Program-made: the position numbers and the translations under genes
Part shown: one piece after another, positions 32,101 through 43,569 of the stretch
Position numbering within the stretch: the stretch's first letter is position 1
How the letters are laid out: each line of letters opens with the position of its first letter
Notes under the pieces: model-generated
Databases searched by the model: none
What the model was told of the DNA's origin: nothing
Seen by the model: the letters and a program-made list of their open reading frames with translations, nothing else
Assembly: GCA_949357655.1 (NCBI GenBank)
Contig: CASHTG010000008.1
Coordinates: forward strand, 124,001-188,000
Reading direction: 5' to 3'
DNA: 64,000 nucleotides
Source: Parascedosporium putredinis
Lineage: Eukaryota > Ascomycota > Sordariomycetes > Microascales > Microascaceae

Positions 32101-35100
32101 TGAAAACCGGAAGAATGATTTTGGGTTCAATTGACCCTAGCCGTACATTACTGAATACATCGCTGGGGCGGGGCGGAACGTCCTAGACCGCAGTTGGACG
32201 GCTCGACGAACATGGGGCACATACAAGTACAAAAGCTTGCAAGGTCATAATAGAACAAGGACCATTGTTGCAAGCCAAGCCTTTCAGGCAACATAAACTA
32301 AGACGCGGGTGCTGCATGGCTGCTTCCGTGAGTCGAGGTGGTTCAAACTCCCCGAGCCACACTCCTGGCTCGAGTCAGTCTGCCGGATCATGCCATCGAT
32401 AGGTCACTGCGCTGCGACTAATATTCTTCGCTTCCTGTCAAAAATGTCACAAAAGAAGAGAAGAGGGGGCGGGAGCTGTTGCCCCGGTTTTTCTTTCAGA
32501 CCTTGAGGGCTATTATACCTGGGTATATATGCATGGGACCAGGCGAATGCCACGAAGCGAAACACACGCCAACCACACATGGGTTCTATTGTTACCCAGA
32601 TCGTTCCACTCAGTCACTGTCAAGTGGATCCAAAGGCCATGCAGGAATGGACATGGTACGCCGAAAGATCCGGTCAAAGTTGAGGAGATGAGGGGTGAGG
32701 GGAGAATTAGATGTCTTGTCTCTCTCGAGGTCAGCTTGGAGGAAGGCTTCCCTTGTAGGGAGTTTCAAAGGGGTTGAGCCAGCAATTACTAGACCAGCCC
32801 AGGAGAGGGAAATTCCGCTAGAGTGGGTTGCATGGTGTGGGCCAGCCAGCCGCAAGATGACATCCTGGTCCTTGGGAAGGTTGGCATTAATCATCCACAC
32901 CTTTCTCGGTCAAGGCCACCGCACCAGTCTCCAGCCCCTTTCGAAAGCGTAGCTCCAAAGTGGTGTCCTCAGGGTGTCCGCTTTATTATTATTCCCTTCT
33001 TCCAACCTCGGTAGAGGGCGCACGATGAGATGGACGGTGAGTAAGGCGAAACCTCAGTACTCATATTGGTCCCGGGATAAACGCAACCAAAAAGGCGTTG
33101 ATTCTCTTTGGATAGTGTTCGAATCACACTCTCAATTAGATGGTGAGCCGAGCGAGTGCGTGGAGTTGTTTGTGATGGTCTTTAGGGGACATTGAAACGG
33201 TTGATAGTACCGACCGGGTGGCGCATCCTTCTGTGCCGGAAGATGGCCCCAAATGCGCTTGGAGTCCCGAGACTCTGGCTATCTTGGAATCATGCTAAGA
33301 ATAGCTCTGACTATCAATTCCTCAACGGGATGCCGGAGGCTAGATCAGCCTGGCTTTCTCCTCTTTGGTGTCTTCCTCTCAATGTCGAACATCACGGATC
33401 GTCGCCGAATGGGTCTCCAGCCCATACCCCAAACTCTTGGCCAATATTGCCTGCTCTCGTAGTGCTCACAAGGGATCCGCCGGATTGACAGAACCGAATT
33501 TTCTATCTCTCTGTTACCTGAGAGCCGCTGATAACCAAAGGGAAACGGAGGTGAGAGGCTTGAGCAAAAGAACCGGCCGTGGCATGGCTCGTGATCGCCT
33601 TTCCAATTTTGCTTCAAGCACACATCAAGGACTTAACGAGACGACTTCGGTAGGAGCCAGATCACGATGCCTTCCGGATGAACTCGATGAGCGTGAGTTG
33701 TGTCCCCAATTACTTGCCCGGGGCCACTAGTGTACTGTCAAAAGCGAATCCAGGAGGCATGGACCGTTTCTCTCCCCGTCTCCCGCTTCCCAGCGATATT
33801 AAAAAAAAAAAAAAAGGCTGTTGGCATTATCAATGAGTTGGAGGTGTGCACTAGCGTGCACCGGCGGGTTCTTTGCCTCCATCCGACACTCCGACGGAAG
33901 GCATCCGAAGAGTCATGTCCGCCCCTCATTACAGCGCTCTCCGCTAGCATCCCGAGAAACATCACCGGGTCTCCCTCCTGCGCGCGCTTCATCCTCCTTG
34001 AAAAACGTAGGAAAAATGGAACTAAAGAAACTAACAACTCTGGCGCATCTCGGCCCTGAGACTCCACTCCGCCTTCAACCCAAGAGTGGTGTCCTCCACT
34101 GCGCCCTCCCGGATGAGGGTAGATATCATCTTTTATCCAAGAACTCTCACGCGGCCGAGGGCGCAGGCCACAAATAGGTGCACAATGCCCAGGCCCATGT
34201 CGATACCCTGCTGAATTCGCTTCGCGCCGCCCCGTGGGGCCGTAGGCACTGATCACGAATCGGTAGAGTGAGCCGGCGCAAGCACCAAGGCCTAGAACTT
34301 GACTTGAAAGCTTACCTCCCCTCTTTCGTCCAATACTAGGCGCTTGTAACGAAAAATGATCATCAGAAAGCTGCCCATTCGAGGGAAATGGACTGGATAC
34401 AGGAGATGAGCTGCCATCTGCCTGCTGTGGGGAAGGGTCAAATAGCTGCACTGGATGTCACCAGGCCGCTTTTCTATTTGGGAGCTCTTCCACCTGGGGG
34501 CTCCCTCCCGCCAACCAGGTCTAGGCCTTCCTTTAGGCGAGGGAGGGGTGAACTGGCGAGAAAAGCAAAAGAAGCTGGGTGGGTTGCACCGGGCATCTGC
34601 AAGGGAGAGAGGTCTGAAGGAAGTACCGGCTAGCCGGTATCATCATCTGCTTTTCTCGGTGTGAGTTGCATGGAATGTGATGAACTCTATCGGATGTTTC
34701 CTTGCCTTGCGGGCGTGGCAAACTCTTATTGATTGGAACTATTTTACGAGGGGCCAAACATGGATCCCCGGGGAAAGCCTATTGAGAAAAAGTGCCTCGC
34801 AGCTTCGAGAATAGTGACATGAGGCGCACCTGTCAGATGAATGACAGCAACCCCTGCTGTCAAAACATTCGTCAATGGACGGATCATTGTCAAGCACAAA
34901 CTATTATGCCAAATCCCCTCTTATCCCAAAAGAAAACATGCCAATCCTAATCTCGGAATAGTCGCACAGGGCGACTATAGTGAGGTCTCTCCTCCAAGAT
35001 TTCACTTCTCTCTCTCGCCGTCTTGATCTCTGTCCCTATGCACCTCAATTTGTGGGAGGATTCGAACAAAGTATCAATACGGTCCTGCCCGGAATTAGCA

Positions 35101-36273
35101 GCTTTTGGTGTTTGCCCCCTGTATCCCGAAATGGAGTAGGAGCTGTGGAGGGCAGGCAGAAAGCGGTGAATACTTCGATGGCCTTTTTTTCTCGAGCTGG
35201 CCGCTGCTAGCGGGACAGAACCCTCACTCTTCTTTAAACTTCACCACTCAACTTTTCAGTGCCGTGCTCCCACACAACCTCACGACAAGAAATAACCAAT
35301 CTCAAGTCCAAAAGGGCACCAGTTCATCTTCCAGACATCTTCTAGATTATTACCTCGGTATATGCGATAAAAAATTGCCATTCTATGGGCCCTTCTCCGC
35401 CCGTTTCACCAGCGCACCGAACCACTCACCTGCTCACAGAACATTTGAAGACCTGGCAGGGGAGGAGGGCAAAGTGTGGATGATTAGCGAGGCCCCGGTC
35501 GCGGCCCAAGATGAGACCGCAGGACCCTTGCGCACACAAACAGACACACAAAACGAAGAGGACTCATGACATCGAGAAATATTGAGGCATCGCTTTTTCT
35601 GCCAAGGCCCGCATGTGGAAAGAGAGCGACAAGGTAACAAGAAGATATACACACATTGTTAACTTACACCCGGTACGCGACACATACGTATCACTTTCCA
35701 CCTATTCTCCATCATACCAACAGAAAAGGGGAAAACAGACAGGTAAAGTGAAAAAAAAAAAAAAAAAAGAACCTCCTACCCCAGCACGCCCTTTTCCTTC
35801 CAAAAGACTTAAACATACACTAGAAACGTTGGAGAAAGAAAAAAGATAACAGAAAGAAGCGACATGCCATTTGCAGCCATATCATCCTGGGGTCCCGCTT
35901 TTTGCATCCTTGTGATTTCTCTTTATTCATGGGGAGAGGGAGAACGTGGAGGTATCATCTCTCCGCCTCCCTCAGTCCCCTTCCCTAGCCAGGGACTTCC
36001 TTTTGGACGGAGGAAGGTGGAAAAAGAAGAAGAAAGAATCAGGACAAGAAAAGAAGAATTAGCACTCCAAAGTTGCAAAACCAACACCTTCTTTCATTCA
36101 ACTGCTCACGTTCCGGGTATACCACACTTGCGCTTGTCCTCGTGGATCTTTTAGTCATCCTCTGCACACCTCTGCCGTCCTCTCTACATCTCATCGCCCT
36201 CCCCTTGCAGCATCGATGACGAATTAGGTCAATGCTGCGTATTAGCCACCGCTCATCACCCTGGGACACACAT
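29189..36273. other. 7-kb region without a recognised gene
   Basis: I find no known family in either strand. It contains homopolymer tracts (A20 at 31408-31427, A15 near 33799, A18 at 35751-35768) and many short frames. The longest, on the minus strand at 33738-34451, is listed separately. Part of 29.2-30.3 kb probably holds the 5' region of the LaeA-like gene. Confidence 0.45.
33738..34451 (-). CDS. Unrecognised 237-aa open frame
   Basis: I do not recognise this product. It is the longest open frame in the 29-36 kb region. The N-terminal 45 residues are Ser/Pro-rich (MQLFDPSPQQADGSSSP). A good donor (GTAAGCTTTC, near 34317) and an acceptor (TTCAGCAG, near 34212) could remove the middle, giving a shorter product. 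The C-terminal part includes a Phe run from a homopolymer. Chance, a long non-coding transcript or an orphan gene are all possible. Confidence 0.15.
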   Translation of the reverse strand: MQLFDPSPQQADGSSSPVSSPFPSNGQLSDDHFSLQAPSIGRKRGGKLSSQVLGLGACAGSLYRFVISAYGPTGRREANSAGYRHGPGHCAPICGLRPRPRESSWIKDDIYPHPGGRSGGHHSWVEGGVESQGRDAPELLVSLVPFFLRFSRRMKRAQEGDPVMFLGMLAESAVMRGGHDSSDAFRRSVGWRQRTRRCTLVHTSNSLIMPTAFFFFFNIAGKRETGRETVHASWIRF

Positions 36274-39200
36274 TTATTCCTCTTCCGAGTCCGACGAGTC
36301 GCTGCTGTCGTCGTCCATAGCGGTTGGCGTTAACGCTGTGATAGAGTCGTTCGCCTTGGGAGATGCCGCTTGGCCACCGCCACCTGCTCGGAACTGATCG
36401 CGGATGCCCTTCAGCTTGCTGATGCGTTCCTCTTGTTCGCGCGCGTTCATTGGCTTGTTCTTCTTCTTCGTCTTGGGCGCTCGCGAGTTTGCCGTCGCGT
36501 CCGCCTGGGGGCTGCTCCCGCGCCCTGCGTCGGCTGTGGCGTCGCGCCCGAAGCCCGTGACAGCCTTGGAACAGAGGTCCCACAGCTTTTGGATCGCCGT
36601 TGTGCTCAATTGGTCAATATCTAGCTCCAACACACCGGCATTGTTCTCCTATAAAGCGAAAAAGAGGTTAGAGTCGTTCTTCGGTAAGCCAACGCAGGCA
36701 CGATATCGTCATTTTCAGACGTCGGACAGGGTAATCCCCGACAGAGATGCCCCGCGGCGCCCAAAAGCTCCGATAAAGGTGGAAATGGACGACTACTTAC
36801 TGCTTGGCCAGTATCCTTCTTAATGATCGAGATAGCTTGCTCGATGCTGGAGAAAGAGGGATCGCTGAGCGCTGTGGCAATCTGGTTCCTTTCGGCGGCA
36901 CCCCAGCTCCGCTCCTTCTTGGCCGGCTTCTTCGCCGTCGCCGTCGCCTTCTTGGGTGCTGCGGAGCCCGTCGATTTGCGACCACCGGCATTACCCTTGG
37001 CCTTGGCCGTCTTGGTGGCGGCCTTGGCCTTGACGGGCTTGTCCGACTTCATCGCGGCGTACTTTTGCTTCTCCGCGAGCAGACTCTGTTGGACGGTAGA
37101 CAACACAGTCGACTGGAGCCTGATAAGCGCCTCGTTGGGCAGGTCTTCCATGTACAGTAGGTTCAGCTTGGTCGTCTCCTCCTGAAGCTTCTCCTGCAGC
37201 GTTGCAATGGTCGCTGCTAGCACGGCCGCGTCGCCACCGACTGCCACCTCGACTTCCGCCTCGGACTCTTCGTCGCTGTGACCGTCGGACGCCGTCGAGC
37301 CGGGCTTGCTCGACGCGTGTTTGGCGAGCCACTGGTCCTTCTTCGCCATCTCGGACTGAAACAGTGACTTGAGCTGCTTACCCTGAACGTGCACTGGTGT
37401 CCCGTTGGTGTTGAACTTGAAGCAGTTGTTGAACATGAGTTCCATGTCCTGCTGAAACTGCTTGGGGTGGGTGTACTCTCCCGCGTTGAGCTTCGTCGAG
37501 ATGGTGCTCAGATCCATCGGCTTCTTGATGACGTTGAAATATGTGGGGATGCCCAGCGCCACGGGATCCACGGGTACAAGGAACGCCGCGTTGAGATGGT
37601 AGTTCCTCTCGTCCATTACTTCGCGCAGGACCTCATCGCAGAACTGGATCTCGGGTTTGAGGTGCTTCTTGGCCACCGACGACTTGGACGAGTAGTCAAT
37701 ATCCTTGCTCTTAGGCGGGTGAATAGCCCGCTTCGGTCTGTCTCCGTCCGCATTCGTCGATGCCCTCCTGATCTGAGGAACCCCTCCAGGCGGCAGCGCA
37801 AACGTCTGATCCGCTCCATCTGTTGGGCTGACCGCTGTGCTCGAAGCCCGGCGGTTTGCCTGGGACTGCTTAGGCTTCGACGCAGGGCGCTCAACAGGTG
37901 CGGGCTTGGGCGCTGGCGCCTCCACCGGGGGCGGCGGCGGCTGCTGTGTTACCGCGCGCTGCTCGTGGTGACGCGAGGGCATTGCCTTGGAGGTGGCCTT
38001 GGGCCGGGGGTTCTTCCTCGGGAACGGATAACGCCTTGGTCCACACCGTCTCGACAACGTTGAGACCGGCGAGAGTTATCTCGTGGTACTCGCCGTTGAA
38101 GGCTAGAGTGTTGGTGTAGATGAGCGCAAGCCTCTCCTTGAAATCGCCGAGGGTAGCGTATACCTGCTCGCGTAGGGCACGCTCCAACTCGCCGAGATCA
38201 GTGGGGTCGTGGATCTTGGCCAGGTAGGCATCCGCTAGCGAAGGCCACATCTTTGAAACGGAATCCTTGAAGTGACCGCCACTCTTGGTCTTCTTCACCC
38301 CCGCAATGATGCGCCTGATCTCGCGTACTTGGAAGGGGGTGATCTTACGAGCATCCAGGCCCGTGTTGTTCCAGTTCTCGATGCCCTGCAGGCCCTTGGA
38401 GTTCTTTACTCCATCGGCTACACTAGTCGACACCTGAACTTCTTCCTGAGGTTCGGTCCTCGCCCGCTTAGCGAGGGGCTCGTCGCCAGAGTCATCATCA
38501 CGCTCTCGCGCGAGCTTAGCTGAAGAAGGCGCGTCATCCATCGCCACGTCCCCTTGATCAACAGTAGGGAGTCAACAAGCGCTTCGTCGGTGATGTTCAG
38601 TTGAGACAAGCCTTCAGGACCCTGTGTCGGCACGTCTTGCTCTGATGTAGCGGATTCGTCCTTTTGATCAACGGTCATAGACTCCCCTTGTCGGCAGCCT
38701 TCTCTTCAGGCTCTCCTTCGGTCGGTTTCGACACAGGCTCCTCAGCGGAGGTATCTGGCTTCTGTTCGTTGGGCGAGGGGGCGGAGGGTTCGGTAGGTTT
38801 CGCGTCGGACATGTCAATATCCTCGTCCTGTTTCGACTCAGGCGCAGGAGTAGACCCCTCAGCCTTAGGGGCTGGAGAGGCTGACTTTGCTTCGGGCTTG
38901 GGGGCTTCCTCGTCGGCTTTCGATGCAGAAGGGTCGTCGGGCTTGTCGGAAGAGGCTTCGTCGTTGGTCTCGGTTACTCCGTTCGTTCCGTTGCTCTCCG
39001 GTTTGCTTGCGCTACCATTAAGTTTGGGCGCCGTGTCGTCGTCGACCGCTTTAGGGCTCGCCGATTTATGCCTACACATCGCGTAATGATAAGTAACAGC
39101 TCAGAGGATGGCAGTAGCGACGCCTTTCATTCGTCCCCTTTGGGGCTTCTGTAGCTTTGGTGGGTTTATGTCACCGAATACAACAGTAGGGAAAGAGAAC

Positions 39201-39359
39201 AGCAAAGACAATACAAACTTGCCAACAAGATGCAAGCTATGAAAGAGTGGAGTGCGCATACCCATTGAGCTCAGTCTTTTGTTCCCTAGACACCTCGGGG
39301 GACGCAGACTTCTGCTCCAATGTGGGAGCATTGGGTTCTGGTGTCGCCATGGCCGCCAT
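36274..39359 (-). CDS. BDF1: BET bromodomain protein Bdf1
   Basis: BET proteins bind acetylated histone tails and link chromatin to TFIID-dependent transcription in the nucleus. The product is about 914 aa. An acidic, Ser/Pro-rich N-terminal third is followed by bromodomain 1 (KITPFQVREIRRIIAGVKK to the LAFNG acetyl-lysine Asn, about 38345-38060). A Pro/Ala linker follows, then bromodomain 2 (HLKPEIQFCDEVLREVM, VPVDPVALGIPTYF, KKPMDLSTI, FKFNTNGTPVH; about 37680-37350). Next come a coiled-coil/Ala-Lys basic region, an ET domain (LELDIDQLSTTAIQKLWDL) and a C-terminal Ser/Asp/Glu tail. Introns are 39072-39261 and 36649-36800. The start at 39359 gives MAAMATPEPN. Frame breaks lie near 38681 and 38553 (one G missing in each run) and near 38015 (C-run error). 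The call is firm. Confidence 0.95.
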
Positions 39360-41242
39360 AGATTTGAGGCGGGGCGAGAAAAAGAAAAGGAAAGAAAAAG
39401 AGTTTATGGAGACGTCGGCTCGCTCGGAAGTGTCAGGGCGGCGCCGACCGAGATGATGAGAGTTCAACAGGTGCCTCGTCGAACGTGATGCATGCGACAA
39501 TGTGGAGGAGGTTGTCTAGTGAACAGCTCCAACCAGCAAGTTGCGTGAGGCTCTCGGCAGCTACTTTCTTTGCAATCGCGAAGCAAGAGGCGCTTCAGCG
39601 CGTAATGGTTAGTCACGACTAGGTCGGTAGCGCAATGGCGAGGAGAGGTGGAGGAAGTGAGGAAGGCTGCGCGTGGAAGGTTGCAGGTCTGAGTAGCGCG
39701 TCACTATGCGATGCGCCGCAGATATCCTGACCTGAAAACGACAAGGGAATATATCGCAATGCGCAATGCGCGTCGCGGGACCTGGGCGGGCGTGAGGGGA
39801 GAGGAGACGAGGAATGGAAACGATGGGACAAAGAAGTTCATGTGGGCGCAATGCGCGATGCGCCGGCTCACAACAAGTGCCAACTTACCGAGACTAAGAG
39901 TGGCAGGTGCCCGCCTAATTAGGTATTTTCTTCGTAAAGATGAGCGGTTGATCGCGACAATTGCGAAGGCGCAATGGGAGTCAGAGACGATTAATGGATG
40001 AAATGTCGCGCGCAAGACCGGATTAGAGCTTGAGGGGAGCACAGGTCGCGATATCGTGAAAAGTCAAGTGTTGTTGCGTTGCGTATTAGGTAAGGAAACG
40101 TCGCCAAATCTATCTCTCTCAGGTGGAGGAAAAAGAAGATGGAAGAAAATAAAAGTAGACTAGCCAGGCCTTGATGGTTAGATTGCGAAAAAGAAGAAAG
40201 TCCCCAGATGAAGGAATGTCGGGGGTTGAATTGGGGGTGGTCGCGGCTGAGGATTTGGGGAAGAGGTGGATTGAACAGGATTGGATGATGGACGAAGATT
40301 GTGGCGGAAGCTTCCTGTTGGATGATTTGAAGCTTTTCGAGAAAAAGCGCGTGCACGTCAGTTGGGTTTTCCCGACTGGCGCGCGACGTGGTATTTATCA
40401 GAAATGCGACAAACACACCCCGTACCTTCCTCCCTCTTTTTTTTTTCTTTGGGTCGAGGGTTATACGGAAAACGGGAAATCTGGCTTTTTATCGGGGCAT
40501 GGGGAATCGGGGAGGCAGAAGGACTGGGTAGAAAATTTTATGGGGCAGAACTCACCACGAAAGGGCGCTGGTTGGTTGGATTGAGGGTGGTCTATGCTTT
40601 GTGCACTGAATTGAGGAAGAGGAAGGGGCGCACGGGTGACTTTTGTGCGGGAGAAAGAGGGTCGAAAACACGTGAAGGAGTGGGACGGACTGATGGGAGT
40701 GGGAGGGGGTTTTAATAAAATCGGGAGAAGGAGGGAGAAGAAAAGCCTTGCATTGAGGAAATTTTTCTGGTCAAGGCTTTTGGGCGGTTGACAATTTTTA
40801 TGCATTTAAGGAGGGGGAGGGTGGCTTGTTGTGGAGCGGGCTCGGACCAGAAATTGAGGGTGCCACTGCCCCTCAGATAATACCAGCTTTCTATTGGCTG
40901 CCTTGGCCTTCCAGCCACATCAAATTCCACGTAAGCCGCCACATTCACGCACGTGAAAGAGTGGCGTCCCCTTGACACTGACCCGTGATGCGAGATTCCC
41001 CGTCCTGCACTGCGCTTTCTCCCTTTGTTTACTCGCTACAGCAGACTACAAGAGCTTCTCGATGATCAGAGTGTGTTGCGGGGTGAGGGGTCTCGAACTC
41101 GAATTTGAAGTTGATGGCCCTTCGAGGCCGAGAATTCAGAGTTTAAATCCTCCTTTAAACTAGCCTCGATGCTGAGTTATTACGCCTGGGCCGTTTTCGG
41201 GTGGTTCGGGAGATGCAGCAACCTCGGGCTTCGAGAAGCAAT

Positions 41243-41345
41243 TGGTAGGCAGCACAGGCCGAGCAAACAGAATGCTGTCGATACCCGCCGAACCGTCATG
41301 CGCCTACCAAACGTAAAATCCTCGAGCTTCCATGGTAGGCAGCAC
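41243..41345 (+). repeat. 13-bp direct repeat with an inverted partial copy
   Basis: TGGTAGGCAGCAC occurs at 41243-41255 and 41333-41345. Its first eight bases occur inverted (GCCTACCA) at 41302-41309, and TGGTAGG recurs near 41434. Both full copies follow a TCGAG word by a similar distance. Confidence 0.8.
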
Positions 41346-41500
41346 TTTGAGAGGATTTCGCCCCCTTCTCTTTTCTTCTCATCTTCTTCTTTTCTTCCAT
41401 TTTATCTCATGAGAGCTCTCCTCATTCCCCTTCCTTGGTAGGTTTTGCGACTCCTCAACGAGCCGACGCGGCCATTAGTTGGTGTACCCGAGTCCGGTAC

Positions 41501-42169
41501 CTACAAAAGAACCGGAAGAATGGGAAAGGACTCCCCCGCGCCGGAGTGAAAACTTACATGTAACCTGCTGGCGAAAATGACAGTGTGGAGGTATGCGGTG
41601 GCGTTGACAAGAAGAGAGAGCGACATGAGGGCGGGCCGATGAGTGGGACATCGCGCGTGCATGTTGAGCTGTGATAGAACCTGTTTGCTTCTGTTGCATC
41701 TCTTCATTCGATCTTCTTTACGGGAGCCAACCCTTAAGCTGCGATGCATTGTCATTCGCAGCACATCCCGATGCGTCAAAATCAACAACCTAAGCATACA
41801 GAGGAAGGAGGAGTGAAGAAGAATACAAGGAGAAAAAGAAAAAGGAGAAAAGCAAAGAATTAAACAAAAAAGCTTACGTGAGAACATTGAACACCATAGG
41901 ACCAGAAGATCAGTAAGAAAATGTGTCCTGTTAAGTGAAACGTAAGCCCGAAAGGAGCGAGCAAGACCACAAACGAAGAAAAGCAAGGCCACCCAACAAT
42001 CCCGTCCGAGGCCGAAGCAAGACGCTTCGTTGGCGCTCCTCTTGTGAGGGGGTTGAGCTGAGACCTCAAATGCCGGTAAGTGGTTGGTCTGTGTGGATAT
42101 AAGCTCTTTTCCTCTTCCCTCGCCTCCAAGATAAAGCCTGACGCCATGAGGTATCGATTTCCACTCCAC
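41501..42169 (-). CDS. Unrecognised 222-aa open frame, possibly spliced
   Basis: I do not recognise this product. The frame contains hydrophobic stretches and two plausible donors (GTAAGCTT near 41878, GTAAGTTT near 41560) with acceptors downstream. A small spliced membrane-protein gene or a non-coding transcript is therefore possible. No family motif is visible. Confidence 0.12.
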   Translation of the reverse strand: MEWKSIPHGVRLYLGGEGRGKELISTQTNHLPAFEVSAQPPHKRSANEASCFGLGRDCWVALLFFVCGLARSFRAYVSLNRTHFLTDLLVLWCSMFSRKLFCLILCFSPFSFSPCILLHSSFLCMLRLLILTHRDVLRMTMHRSLRVGSRKEDRMKRCNRSKQVLSQLNMHARCPTHRPALMSLSLLVNATAYLHTVIFASRLHVSFHSGAGESFPILPVLL

Positions 42170-43066
42170 AATTTAAGGCGGTTTGAAGATATTATCCTAG
42201 TCGAGTCATGGATGATGATGTTGGTGAGAGCTTCGGCACCTTCCCGTGCAGGCAGAGAGGAAGTCTGTTCCACTCAAGGAGCTTGGACCATTTCCTACCA
42301 ACTTAGAAGGACCTCCAACAATTACGATATGGAATAAGAGAATATGCGGCAATCCGCAACAAGGATGTGAATGTTCTAGCACCGTTTATCGAATGTCCTA
42401 CTCCCTGCGCGGCGCCCCCTTGACCCAAGAAAATCCACACCGGGTGTCAACAACCTCACGCGGCCAATCGCCTCGAAGCTCGTCTGGATTCAGTCTAGTC
42501 ACAGGCAGGGTTGGGAGCAATCATGGACAGGGGGTCTGGGCTGGGAAAGCTGGTTCCCAAAAACAACTTTGAACCAATCAAATAAAAGAAGAGAGTCAAT
42601 AGCCAATTAAAATAGAGATCTGTTCGTGTTGCGGAACCAGGATCGATGTCTCTGCCCTAAAGGCAATTTCCAGCACAGCCACACTTTGGTTATCCGCACC
42701 CCTTCCCCCTCTATCGCATGAACGATTATTACCGATGGAGGTGGTCCTTGCTTTCACCCCGAACGCTACCTGAGGTGTACTTGTGCATTCCTGAACAAGC
42801 TCGGTCGGGTTGAGAAGGAAGCTCCTTCCTTCAAGGTTTCGCTCCCAGCTCGTCGCGTCGCGGCTTCCATCTATCAAAGTTTCGAGATCCTTGCACTTTC
42901 TCTCCACCTTCCAGCGATGCTCCGATAATCCAAATCAAGAGCAGGAGGAGTTTCGTTTCCCTAAAAGAGAGAGAGAGGATGGTCGCCCCATCGCCTCAGC
43001 TCCTTCATCAAGGTAAAGGGTGGCTGCAGACATTAGACTCAAGCCTGGCAGTGACGCTCCACCTAT

Positions 43067-43098
43067 TCACGTGACATTGAACATGCTCTCTCACGTGA
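43067..43098. promoter_or_regulatory. Paired TCACGTGA palindromes upstream of the Utp12 gene
   Basis: Two exact TCACGTGA octamers at 43067-43074 and 43091-43098 lie about 475 bp before the ATG at 43570. The octamer matches the binding site of Cbf1-type basic helix-loop-helix factors in yeast. Function here is inferred from motif and position only. Confidence 0.4.
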
Positions 43099-43569
43099 TT
43101 TTGCACCTTCTTCAAGTGCACGGTTCAAGTTGCGACGGACTGGAGGAGCGGTTTGTTCTGCGTATGTAATCTAATCGGTACGTACCAAAATGGCTTGTCT
43201 CAAAGAATGAACTTCGATGTTTTGGCGGGGAAGGTGACTTCCCTAAAAGGACGAAAAAAGGTCGAGAAGAACGGCAGAAAAAAGTTTCGGCGAGTGGGAA
43301 ATTTTCAAGGTCACCATTGCCCAAAGACGATAGACCGCCTCCCCAACATTCCCTACAACAGAAACAACGCCGACTCCCCGTATAATAATCGCTAATATCC
43401 TTGCGTTTGCGTGACGGAAGTTTAGGCCCTTGAGGTTTTGCCTGTGTCAATCTTTAGCATTCCGACCACCTCGTGGGCTTCCCTCTGTCCCCCACCTTCA
43501 CCTCCATCACCGGAACAGACGCACGAGCGAAACATTTACACCACATCAACCCATTCAACCCAAGCAAAG

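Larger units (their letters stand above)
39360..43569. other. 4.2-kb region between divergent BDF1 and the Utp12 gene
   Basis: The BDF1 side (39700-39870) has repeated GCGCAATGCGC/GCGATGCGCC words. At 41243-41345 a 13-bp direct repeat occurs, with an inverted partial copy between. Two TCACGTGA palindromes lie 24 bp apart at 43067 and 43091. I recognise no gene; a minus-strand frame at 41501-42169 is listed separately. Confidence 0.5.
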
